This document shows positions 7,777-15,231 of a stretch of DNA of 15,231 nt, piece by piece. A program made the position numbers and the translations under genes. Location of the stretch: the NCBI GenBank assembly GCA_041747155.1, contig JBGTFQ010000165.1, positions 1-15,231 on the forward strand, written 5' to 3'. A model generated the notes under the pieces. It was given only the letters and a program-made list of their open reading frames with translations, ran no database searches and had not been told where the DNA came from. Position 1 is the first letter of the stretch; every line of letters begins with the position of its first letter. The stretch is from JACDDK01 sp041747155 (lineage in GTDB: Bacteria; Actinomycetota; Rubrobacteria; Rubrobacterales; Rubrobacteraceae).

Positions 7777-9159
7777 ATGCGACTGGTCGTAGTAGGTGGT
7801 GTGGCAGCAGGGACAAAGGCGGCTTCGCGAGCCAAGCGGGTGGCACCGGAGATGGAGATCACGGTGTACCAATCCGAGCCTGAAATCTCGATCTCGGAGT
7901 GCGGTTTGCCGTATTTTCTCTCGGGAGTCGTCGAAGATCGCTCGCGTCTCGTAGCTCGAACCCCGGAAGACTTTGCAGAGAAAGACATCGAAGTTCTAGT
8001 CCGACACCGCGTCGAAGGGATCGCCCCAGAGTCGAAGAAGCTTACCGTCCGAAACCTCACGGACGACACGACGTTCGAGGATCACTACGACCGGCTCATC
8101 ATCGCGACCGGCGCGAGCGCAGTATGCCCCCCTATCGCCGGTGACGATCTCCCCGGCGTCTTCAACCTGCGCTTTCTCTCAGACGCGGACGGCATCATGT
8201 CGTACATGGGCGAGCATTCCTCAGAATCGGCGGTCGTGGTCGGGGGCGGATACATCGGATTAGAGCTCGCCGAGAACCTGAGTCATCGCGGGATGCAGGT
8301 GACGCTCGTGGAGGCGGCGGACGAAGTCGCGGGAGTGTACGGTTCGGAGGTGTCAGAAAGGGTCCAGGATCACCTGCGCGAGCATGGCGTACAAGTCCAC
8401 GTGGGCGCGAAGGTCGAAGAATTTACCGGCAACGACCGAGTAGATGGCGTGAGGTTTGGCGACGAGAAGGTGTCGGCGGAGCTGGTGATCGTAGCTATCG
8501 GTATCGGGGCGAACACGGATCTCGCCGAAGAAGCCGGAGTAAAACTTGGAGAAACGGGTGCGATCTCCGTGGACCGTCACATGAGAACGAACATCGCGGA
8601 TGTGTGGGCTGCGGGCGACTGCGTGGAAACCATCAACCTGGCGAGCGGCGAACCGACTTGGGCACCACTAGGCGATACCGCCAACCAGATGGGCCGCGTC
8701 GCCGGGACGAACGCCGCGAGCCCGGACAGCGAGAACCCCCTGGAGTTCCCTGGCGTACTCGGCACCGGCATCTTCAAGGTCTTCGATCTCGGCGTCGGCA
8801 AGACGGGGCTCTCGGAAGAGGAGGCCGAATCCGCAGGCTTCACAGTAAAGTGCGCCTCGGTGGAATCCAAGAGCAAAGCCGGATACTTTCCCGGTGCCGG
8901 AGAGGTGTTCTTGAAGCTCATCGCCGACGCGGAGACCGGTCGTATCCTCGGCGCTGAGGCGGTTGGGGCAGGTGCGGATAAACTGACGGACGTTTGCGCC
9001 ACCGCTATCTGGGGGCGGCTATCTTATCCGGACCTCGTGAACCTCGACCTCGCGTATGCCCCGCCCTACGGCCCGGCCCTCAGCCCGGTCATACAGGCGG
9101 CGATGGTTCTCTCCGGCAAGTTCGAGCGCAGCACGGAAGGCGTGCGCTCGACGGAGTAA
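7777..9159 (+). CDS. FAD-dependent CoA-disulfide reductase / NADH oxidase-like flavoprotein
   Basis: A 460-aa pyridine nucleotide-disulfide oxidoreductase of the single-cysteine branch (CoA-disulfide reductase, NADH oxidase, NADH peroxidase). It opens with an FAD-binding Rossmann motif (VVVGGVAAGTKAA, residues 4-16). The redox cysteine is Cys42 in SECGLPYF. The NAD(P)H-binding motif VVVGGGYIGLELAENL lies near residue 155, and the second FAD motif (ADVWAAGDC) follows near 275. A C-terminal dimerisation domain follows; no rhodanese domain is fused, unlike some relatives. AGAAGGA (about 8 bp before the ATG) supports the start. Its place behind superoxide dismutase suggests thiol, peroxide or oxygen defence, but the terminator between them argues against one operon. 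Sequence alone does not separate the possible activities. Confidence 0.85.
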   Translation: MRLVVVGGVAAGTKAASRAKRVAPEMEITVYQSEPEISISECGLPYFLSGVVEDRSRLVARTPEDFAEKDIEVLVRHRVEGIAPESKKLTVRNLTDDTTFEDHYDRLIIATGASAVCPPIAGDDLPGVFNLRFLSDADGIMSYMGEHSSESAVVVGGGYIGLELAENLSHRGMQVTLVEAADEVAGVYGSEVSERVQDHLREHGVQVHVGAKVEEFTGNDRVDGVRFGDEKVSAELVIVAIGIGANTDLAEEAGVKLGETGAISVDRHMRTNIADVWAAGDCVETINLASGEPTWAPLGDTANQMGRVAGTNAASPDSENPLEFPGVLGTGIFKVFDLGVGKTGLSEEEAESAGFTVKCASVESKSKAGYFPGAGEVFLKLIADAETGRILGAEAVGAGADKLTDVCATAIWGRLSYPDLVNLDLAYAPPYGPALSPVIQAAMVLSGKFERSTEGVRSTE

Positions 9160-9164
9160 GCGAG

Positions 9165-10118
9165 CTATCGCCATCCGAGCGTCGCGAGATCCAACTTCTC
9201 AGCTTCTTCGTCCGTGATCTTCCACCCCAAAGATGCCGCATTCTGGGTAGCTTGGCGAGCGTTCTTGGCACCTGGTATCGGGAACGTTTCTTTGTGAGTA
9301 ATGAGCCAGTTCAGAGCTACTTGCGAAGGTTCCTTATCGTGCGCCTGGCCGATCTCACGCAGTATCTCGACCACAGGCTCTACCTTTTTCAAGTTGCGCT
9401 CCCCGAAAGCTTTCCCGGCTCGTCGCACGAGCCCAGACGGCTTGACTCCCGGCCCGTATTTGCCCGTCAACAAACCTTGAGCGATGGGACTGTAGGGGAT
9501 AAGCGTAACGTCCAATTCGCGGCAAACATCCAGAACGCCGTTGGTCTCCGGGGCGCGGCACAGCAGACTGTATTGGACTTGATTCGAGGCGAGCTTTACG
9601 CCATTGTGGGCTAGGCGTGCGTGCGCCCGGCGCGTCCCTTCCGCGCTGTAGTTGCTCACGCCGACATGGCGAGCCTTGCCGGTCTTGACCGTCTCAGCCA
9701 GAGCATCCATCAGAGGGTTGAGTTTCAAAACAGGATTCGGGAAGTGGACCTGGTACAGATCCACGGATTCCATCCCAAGACGCTCCAGGCTAGCATCGAG
9801 AGCTTTTATGAGCGAGCTTGGCTTTAGCCGGTACGGGAGCGGGGCGAACTTCGTAGCGATGACAGGCTTCTCGGCAAAGCCACCCTCACGTAGGACTTCG
9901 CCCACGATCCTCTCCGAGGCACCGGAGCCGTAGATCTCCGCCGTATCCACAAGCCGCACGCCTCCGGCCACACTCTTCCGAAAAGCCGCCGCAACGTCCT
10001 CACGACCGTACTCTTTGCCGTAGCCCCAGAGCCTCGTCGTACCCCAGGCCCATGCCCCGACGCCCAGCGGCTCGACACCTAGCTCTTTAGCCAATCCAAC
10101 CGTCTTTTCACCCTGCAT
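9165..10118 (-). CDS. Aldo/keto reductase (plastid pyridoxal-reductase-like subgroup)
   Basis: A 317-aa NADPH-dependent carbonyl reductase with a TIM-barrel fold. The tetrad is visible as Asp58 and Tyr63 (in VDTAEIYG), Lys90 (in ATKFAP) and His125 (in YQVHFPN). The ASNQVQYSLL and IPYSPIAQGLLTGKY segments and the IPGAKN cofactor loop recall plant chloroplast and cyanobacterial reductases, some of which reduce pyridoxal; this is from memory and the substrate is open. I prefer the ATG at 10118, which has AGAGG 6 bp ahead, over the TTG at 10139, which would add 7 residues. The PLP-dependent TrpB2 gene ends 67 bp upstream on the same strand with no clear terminator, so read-through is plausible. 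It converges on the flavoprotein gene with a 5-bp gap. Confidence 0.88.
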   Translation of the reverse strand: MQGEKTVGLAKELGVEPLGVGAWAWGTTRLWGYGKEYGREDVAAAFRKSVAGGVRLVDTAEIYGSGASERIVGEVLREGGFAEKPVIATKFAPLPYRLKPSSLIKALDASLERLGMESVDLYQVHFPNPVLKLNPLMDALAETVKTGKARHVGVSNYSAEGTRRAHARLAHNGVKLASNQVQYSLLCRAPETNGVLDVCRELDVTLIPYSPIAQGLLTGKYGPGVKPSGLVRRAGKAFGERNLKKVEPVVEILREIGQAHDKEPSQVALNWLITHKETFPIPGAKNARQATQNAASLGWKITDEEAEKLDLATLGWR

Positions 10119-10185
10119 AAACTCCCTCTCGGTAGACAAAGCCTAGGGAAAAGGATACCGCACGGATTCGGGGCGACTCTCTCTT

Positions 10186-11544
<1,359 letters not shown>

Positions 11545-11620
11545 CCTCTCTCCTGTAGCCGACTATGAAACATCAGCTTACAGGTTTTCGAGAGACCAGG
11601 CCGTGCGTTCGTGCTCTCGT

Positions 11621-12619
11621 CTACGGCGCGAGGTTCTCCTCGATTATCTCCGGCTCGAAGGAGAACACTTCCTCGTCGCGAGCGTCCACGGAAGCGCGAA
11701 CCCAATGCACGTCCGGGCTGCCGAAGGTCTCTACGCGGGTGAAGTTGAGAAGTCGGCTATCGGAGATCTTGGGTTTATCTATGCGGAAGGTGTGACTGTC
11801 TCCGTGGACGAGCACAACGGGCTTACCGAAGGACCGTACTTCATCTTCGAGAGCGGCCTTGAATTCCGTGAATCCTGAGGGGTTCTTAGTATCTTCTTCG
11901 AAGATGTTCGCCTGTATTACGAGCATTACAGCCGGGCTGTTCTGCTTCCGGGCGGCATCGAATGTCTCCGAAAGCCACTCTATATTGGCCGCGTTGCGGG
12001 CCTGGTATTCTTCTTCATCACCGACGACTGCGCCATTATCGAGGGTGGTTGGGCGGTTGTTGTTGGAGCCAACAACGTGCAGCGTGGCGAAAGTTACGCC
12101 GCCGCGGCTCCAGCGAGCGTTCTCCGGGTACTCGGCACTCTGGCGCGTCTGGTCGATGGTCTTGCGCCCAAGGGATTCATCGGTTGTAAAGAAAGTTTCA
12201 CGCACGAGATCCAAGCGGTTTAGCGGGTCTGCTTCCTCGGGCGATGGGTTTGGTGGACGATGGCAGTCGGTCCATTCGTTATCTCCCGGCGTGTAGACTA
12301 GCGGGTTGCGCGAGTTCTCGAAGCGGTTGAGTTCCCGTTCGTATACGTCGTTCGTGCAAGCAGAGCCGCCGCTTTTGATATCGCCATCGTGGGTAATAAA
12401 AGCAAGTTTCTCGGAGTCCAGTTCCTCAAACAGGTTCTGGGTTTGTTGTTCTTGCAAATCATTGTAGGGGAGGTCTCCGATCAGGGCGACATCGAATTTT
12501 GGCCCACCTTTGCCGAAGCTTTCGCTGCGTTCTTTGCTGTCGGGTTTGGCTAGAGCCGAACCCGCACTCGTGGAGATCACTACCGCCACAGCCATAACTA
12601 GTATCAGACGCTTCGGCAT
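11621..12619 (-). CDS. Secreted calcineurin-like metallophosphoesterase
   Basis: A 332-aa exported phosphoesterase of unknown substrate. Residues 1-24 form a signal peptide: basic MPKR, a hydrophobic core, and SALA before a likely cut at residue 24. The metal-binding motifs appear in order as GDLPY (Asp49), ITHDGD (about 75-80), TPGDNEWTDCH (about 110-120) and VHGDSHTF near residue 275. This variant, with GDNEW in place of the usual GNHE, is a recognisable subgroup of bacterial secreted proteins. The position that often carries a metal-binding His between the third and last motifs reads IQAN here. The ATG at 12619 has AGGAG 10 bp upstream. A Pho-box-like repeat and a good -35/-10 pair lie in front. 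The secreted destination and that repeat suggest phosphate scavenging, which is inferred. Confidence 0.85.
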   Translation of the reverse strand: MPKRLILVMAVAVVISTSAGSALAKPDSKERSESFGKGGPKFDVALIGDLPYNDLQEQQTQNLFEELDSEKLAFITHDGDIKSGGSACTNDVYERELNRFENSRNPLVYTPGDNEWTDCHRPPNPSPEEADPLNRLDLVRETFFTTDESLGRKTIDQTRQSAEYPENARWSRGGVTFATLHVVGSNNNRPTTLDNGAVVGDEEEYQARNAANIEWLSETFDAARKQNSPAVMLVIQANIFEEDTKNPSGFTEFKAALEDEVRSFGKPVVLVHGDSHTFRIDKPKISDSRLLNFTRVETFGSPDVHWVRASVDARDEEVFSFEPEIIEENLAP

Positions 12620-12662
12620 AATGCCTCGCTCCTTTTTGGCTTACTCTTCACGTCGAACGCGA

Positions 12663-12693
12663 CTATAAATGAGTCCGCGCAGGGTTGTGTTAA
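12663..12693 (-). promoter_or_regulatory. Promoter of the secreted phosphoesterase gene
   Basis: On the - strand TTAACA (12693-12688) and TATAGT (12668-12663) each match the housekeeping consensus at five of six positions, separated by 19 bp. The long spacer suggests a promoter that needs an activator. The expected start near 12656 leaves a leader of about 37 nt that includes the ribosome-binding site. The -35 overlaps the innermost repeat of the Pho-box-like element. Confidence 0.5.
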
Positions 12694-12717
12694 CCGTCTG
12701 GTAAATAGAGGTTAAAT
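12689..12717 (-). promoter_or_regulatory. Pho-box-like triple direct repeat
   Basis: On the + strand GTTAACC (12689), GGTAAAT (12700) and GTTAAAT (12711) recur at an exact 11-bp period with 4-bp spacers. On the coding strand of the phosphoesterase the units read TTAACC, TTACCA and TTAACA, which resemble PhoP boxes of the Bacillus type. 7-bp units at 11-bp spacing are typical of PhoB/PhoP-family binding sites. The gap serves only the phosphoesterase gene, since the other flanking gene ends here. Confidence 0.5.
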
Positions 12718-12781
12718 ATTCCCTGAGATGCTGAAGTGTCGGACAAGTCGAAAACTATCCAGGAATTTTTGGCACTGTAAC

Positions 12782-13867
12782 CTAGCCAGCCTTTGAGAAA
12801 ATTTCGTAGATCATACGGGACATATCTCGCATGGCTTCGGTTGCATCCTCCTCGACGGCTTCGTCCGAGAGGATCACGACGAAGTACTCGATCTCCTCGT
12901 CATCTGGCGCGAAGACTATTCCGGCGTCGCCGAAACTCCCGCCGATGGTTTCGTCGTAGTAGCTGCCCACTTTGTGAGCAATCCTCACGTCCTCCGGTAG
13001 ACCAGCGGGGATGCGCTTTTCGAGGTAGGTGTCGGTCATGGTGGCGAGCATCTCTCGTGAGAGTTTCTCGCTCGTAAACGATGGATCGGCTATGGTTTGG
13101 AGCATTTTCATCACGTCTTTGGGCGTGGTGGTTAGGTTCTCGTAGTCGGTGTCGCGGATGTCGAGGTTTTCGAGTTGATCCTGTATCTCCCGTTTGCCGA
13201 GAGTTCGTTCGAGCATTACCCAGGCCGTGTTGTCGCTCTCGTTTATCATCAGGAAGGCGCATTTGCGAAGCGTTATTTCGGTTCCGGGGGGAGAGCTTTG
13301 GAGGATTCCCGAGCCGTAGGATTGCACGTCCGAAGATTGGATAGTGATCTTGTCGTCAAGATCTAGCTTATTTTCGGACGCGGCTTTGTATAGCTTGATG
13401 AGGACGGGCAACTTGGCGAGGCTCGCGGCCTCAAACTCGTCATTCTCGGAGATGGACACGCTCTTATTTGAGGTGGGATCCCCGACAACCACACCAAATT
13501 CTCCGGTGTGATCCTCAGCAACTTCGCGCAGTTTCTTCTCCAAGCTTTCGACGTTGACTTTGGACAGTCCGAGTTGAAGCGGTGCCGGAGCTTTGGGAGC
13601 TTCCACCCCGGCTAATGGTGGGATTGCTCGTGGAACCGCCGGTGTTTCGACCAGTAGATCCAACCTTCCAATCGACAGCGTTACCCCGGAAGCCAACGCA
13701 ATCCCCATCATCACAACCAGTATCTGACGCACGAGACGACGAACAAGCTTTATCCTGCGCCGCGACTTACGAGAACCGGTCTCGAAGTCTTCGGGCGGGC
13801 CGGACTTGCGATAAGACCGCCTCGCGTCCCGCCGTCGATCAGGCGCTGGAGCGCTTACGACCGCCAA
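12782..13867 (-). CDS. Membrane-anchored class A beta-lactamase-like serine hydrolase
   Basis: A 361-aa protein with a basic, Arg-rich N-terminus (about 1-45), one transmembrane segment (about 47-67), a Pro/Ala-rich linker and a penicillin-recognising domain outside the membrane. The active-site motifs are Ser149-x-x-Lys152 (in AASLAKLP), Ser211-Asp212-Asn213 (SDN) and Lys299-Val-Gly (in HKVGSY). The omega loop seems shortened: the region before TTTPKDV reads DTDYENL and lacks the ExxLN motif that carries the deacylating Glu166 of true class A beta-lactamases. I therefore favour a serine hydrolase or penicillin-binding protein acting on cell wall over a resistance enzyme. The start is the TTG at 13867; an in-frame TGA lies just upstream and the ribosome-binding site is poor, so the start is uncertain. 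Confidence 0.83.
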   Translation of the reverse strand: MAVVSAPAPDRRRDARRSYRKSGPPEDFETGSRKSRRRIKLVRRLVRQILVVMMGIALASGVTLSIGRLDLLVETPAVPRAIPPLAGVEAPKAPAPLQLGLSKVNVESLEKKLREVAEDHTGEFGVVVGDPTSNKSVSISENDEFEAASLAKLPVLIKLYKAASENKLDLDDKITIQSSDVQSYGSGILQSSPPGTEITLRKCAFLMINESDNTAWVMLERTLGKREIQDQLENLDIRDTDYENLTTTPKDVMKMLQTIADPSFTSEKLSREMLATMTDTYLEKRIPAGLPEDVRIAHKVGSYYDETIGGSFGDAGIVFAPDDEEIEYFVVILSDEAVEEDATEAMRDMSRMIYEIFSKAG

Positions 13868-13934
13868 CCTTCAACGACAAGGTAGAGACTCAAGCCAAAC
13901 GTCTTCAAACCCGCAGAAGAGAGGGCTGGCGATG

Positions 13935-13946
13935 TACCTATAGGTA
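13935..13946. promoter_or_regulatory. Perfect 12-bp palindrome, possible operator
   Basis: TACCTATAGGTA reads the same on both strands. On the - strand it contains TATAGG, a weak -10-like box about 70 bp before the TTG start of the serine hydrolase. A dimeric repressor site over a promoter is a reasonable guess, but no regulator gene is adjacent. Confidence 0.3.
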
Positions 13947-14058
13947 TGACGATTCCAGTAACGAACAACGGGTCTCTTTTCTCTCTTTCGCCGCACACTG
14001 TACGCTATCGTCGAAAGTATTGCCTGAGACTTTCTGAAACACAGCCATCGAGCTTTAC

Positions 14059-14103
14059 CACCGACCAAACGAGCACGCCACACGGCATGCCCGCTAGTCG
14101 GTG
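14059..14103 (-). terminator. Two-tier stem-loop without U-tract, possible terminator or structured RNA
   Basis: CACCGAC (14059-14065) pairs with GTCGGTG (14097-14103). Inside it GCACGCC (14073-14079) pairs with GGCATGC (14084-14090), with one wobble, around a 4-nt loop. The structure begins 13 bp after the TAA of the small - strand reading frame. No T-run follows on either strand, but terminators lacking a U-tract are often described in actinobacteria. Confidence 0.45.
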
Positions 14104-14116
14104 ATCGCGTGAATGT

Positions 14117-14244
14117 TTAGCCTTCTTTGGTGATCCTCTGCTCGGTCGCCAAGTCTGGGGCGGTGAATGGCTGTGGTAGATCTGCTATGTACTCTTCGAG
14201 CGCGTCCAGGTCGCCGCCGACGGTCGTAATCTACCTGAAACCAT
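14117..14244 (-). pseudogene. Small gene (about 42 aa) apparently broken by a one-base frameshift
   Basis: A strong AGGAGGT (14255-14249) sits 4 bp before an ATG at 14244. Its own frame gives MVSGR and then an unconvincing tail that stops after 19 codons. The -1 frame from about 14230 reads GGDLDALEEYIADLP, then PQPFTAPDLATEQ and ends RITKEG with a TAA at 14117. That stretch is acidic, uses codons like its neighbours and looks like real protein. It has no start codon of its own, and a TAG precedes it. One added base near 14230 would join the two parts into a peptide of about 42 residues. The product is not recognised. A sequencing error or a recent mutation are both possible. Confidence 0.4.
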
Positions 14245-14302
14245 CTGCACCTCCTAAAAGACCCAAGAACCTTCATTCCGCTTGTCGCATCAACTAGCAC
14301 GC

Positions 14303-14308
14303 ATTATA
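14303..14308 (-). promoter_or_regulatory. Perfect TATAAT -10 box ahead of the small frameshifted gene
   Basis: The - strand reads TATAAT (14308-14303), about 58 bp before the ATG at 14244 and after the stop of the upstream gene at 14343. No TTGACA-like box occurs 16-18 bp further upstream. The predicted leader of about 50 nt ends in a strong Shine-Dalgarno sequence. Confidence 0.4.
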
Positions 14309-14342
14309 GCGAGTCAGTCTTCGAGTAGATGCCGATACGACC

Positions 14343-15231
14343 TTATCTCCCGCGTTTACCAGATCCCCGCGAAAGAGTTAGTACCGGCGGGTCGTGATCG
14401 GAAACCTTATGACCGTCCGTCGGGTCTTCGCGCTGATAGTAGTCGTTGTCGAAGTGTGCGTATCGGAAGTCGTCCACTTTGCTCTGGAGTCCTTGAGTCA
14501 CGAGGATGTGGTCCAAAGTCTGTAGCTTGCCGGAGAAGGCGAAGCTGTAACGTTCCTCCGCCGGAGCCTCATCCCACAGGTTGTCGAGAGTCGTGGTGCC
14601 GTCTTCAAGGGTCTTCAAGGCAGACTCGTCCTCGAAAGCGTTCAGGTCACCGGCGACTATAGAGCGTTTGCCGTCATTCTCCAACTCCGCGACCCTGTCA
14701 CGAACGAAGGCGGCCTGCGCCTCGCGGCATTCGTCCGGCGCGCCTTTGGAGGAGAAGTGGTTCGAGAAGACGGTGAACTCGCCGAAGCCTTTGGTCTCGA
14801 CCTCAACGGCGAGCGGTGGACGGTCAAAGAGTCGGCCTTCTACGTCGGAGCAATCGAAGCCCGCCGGACCTTGCGCCGTCTTACCGTATTGCGTTACGTC
14901 CTTAACGTTTACGGTGTCTTTGATGAGGAAGCCCACGTCAATGCCGCGGTCGTCGTTGCCCTCTTCGAGGTAGGCGGTGTAGCCATCCAGCGAGCTTGCC
15001 AGGGCTTGCAGTGTTGGGAGGTCCGCTACTTCCTGGACCGCGAGGATGTCAGGGCGTTCCATCAGGTCGTCGATAGCATCGGTGAGGCGAGCGGTTCTCT
15101 CGGCGAACTCTTCTTCGCTTACCGTGCCACCGTCGAGTTTGCCACCAACCGGGAAGTAGTTTTCGAGGTTGAAAGAGGCAATTCGGAGTTGTTTGCCTCC
15201 TGCCGGGGCGATATCGTCGTAAGGATAGGCT
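14343..15231 (-). CDS. Endonuclease/exonuclease/phosphatase-family enzyme, N-terminus outside window
   Basis: A Mg2+-dependent phosphodiesterase of the EEP fold (DNase I, ExoIII and sphingomyelinase relatives). The frame is open to the end of the window, and the ATG at 15062 is internal because the upstream codons read RIASFNLENYF, the conserved first strand with the metal-site Asn. The rest of the active site is present: Glu in LAVQEV, GDLNAF (Asp and Asn), LDHILV and the terminal SDHDPP with the catalytic His. NHFSSKG is also typical of bacterial extracellular nuclease-like members. About 296 residues are visible and the C-terminus is complete. Substrate and secretion cannot be judged without the N-terminus. 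It lies in a run of - strand genes encoding other exported hydrolases. Confidence 0.88.
   Translation of the reverse strand, partial: AYPYDDIAPAGGKQLRIASFNLENYFPVGGKLDGGTVSEEEFAERTARLTDAIDDLMERPDILAVQEVADLPTLQALASSLDGYTAYLEEGNDDRGIDVGFLIKDTVNVKDVTQYGKTAQGPAGFDCSDVEGRLFDRPPLAVEVETKGFGEFTVFSNHFSSKGAPDECREAQAAFVRDRVAELENDGKRSIVAGDLNAFEDESALKTLEDGTTTLDNLWDEAPAEERYSFAFSGKLQTLDHILVTQGLQSKVDDFRYAHFDNDYYQREDPTDGHKVSDHDPPVLTLSRGSGKRGR

Larger units (their letters stand above)
13868..14342. other. Gene-poor gap of 475 bp
   Basis: This gap lies between the serine hydrolase start and the stop of the endonuclease/exonuclease/phosphatase-family gene. It holds, from left to right, a 12-bp palindrome, about 100 bp with nothing recognisable, a two-tier hairpin, a small frameshifted reading frame and a perfect TATAAT box. 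The longer open frames across it are Arg-rich and look like chance frames. Confidence 0.6.

Noticed and set aside
8994..9614. 206-codon + strand frame spanning the end of the flavoprotein gene and the antisense of the aldo/keto reductase
   Set aside because: Its first part is a shifted frame of a conserved gene and the rest is antisense to another; the composition is not protein-like.
11589..11619. CGAGAG/CTCTCG inverted repeat between the phosphoesterase and TrpB2 genes
   Set aside because: 6-bp stem with a 19-nt loop, and an A-run rather than a T-run follows on the transcribed strand.
13871..14083. 70-codon - strand frame upstream of the serine hydrolase
   Set aside because: No ribosome-binding site, unusual composition rich in Trp, Arg and Cys, and it reads through the palindrome; no support as a gene.
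14094..14300. 68-codon - strand frame overlapping the small frameshifted gene
   Set aside because: It is very Arg-rich, starts upstream of the strong AGGAGGT rather than after it, and looks like a chance frame; the GGDLDALEEYIADLP frame is more protein-like.

Overview
The window looks like a stretch of actinobacterial chromosome. Moderately high GC, GTG and TTG starts, likely leaderless genes, a PAS/GAF/PP2C phosphatase and a TrpB2-type tryptophan synthase all fit; Rubrobacter or a relative is my best guess. That is inference from protein flavour, not a database match. I see no mobile element, CRISPR array, tRNA or rRNA.

Layout. (1) 1-1990, + strand: the 3' part of a gamma-aminobutyraldehyde/betaine-aldehyde type dehydrogenase, then a pair of small genes (a winged-helix-like protein and a 71-aa hydrophobic protein) behind a possible SigB-type promoter. 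(2) 2014-4698: an amidase-signature enzyme and an MFS transporter, diverging from a 51-bp gap in which both appear to be leaderless. (3) 4702-9159: a multidomain blue-light (LOV) PP2C phosphatase divergent from a Mn-type superoxide dismutase, which has a strong intrinsic terminator, followed by a CoA-disulfide reductase/NADH oxidase-like flavoprotein. (4) 9165-12619, - strand: aldo/keto reductase, TrpB2-type tryptophan synthase beta chain, and a secreted calcineurin-like phosphoesterase. (5) 12782-15231, - strand: a membrane-anchored class-A-like serine hydrolase, a 475-bp gap holding a small, apparently frameshifted gene with intact expression signals, and the 3' part of an endonuclease/exonuclease/phosphatase-family enzyme running off the end.

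The most interesting part is the 4.7-7.7 kb region. The phosphatase carries a complete LOV flavin signature (NCRFLQ plus the distal Asn, Asn and Gln) ahead of PAS, GAF and a PP2C/SpoIIE domain, the domain order of proteins that switch on general-stress sigma factors by partner switching. The divergent superoxide dismutase gene has a near-consensus SigB/SigF promoter (GTTAAA, 14 bp, GGGTAT). Together they suggest a circuit in which blue light or redox, acting through the phosphatase and a SigB/SigF-type factor, raises antioxidant defence. No sigma, anti-sigma or STAS gene lies in the window, so the link is inferred.

A second regulatory signal is a run of three 7-bp direct repeats at exact 11-bp spacing, resembling a Pho box, upstream of the secreted phosphoesterase. 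This fits phosphate-responsive control.
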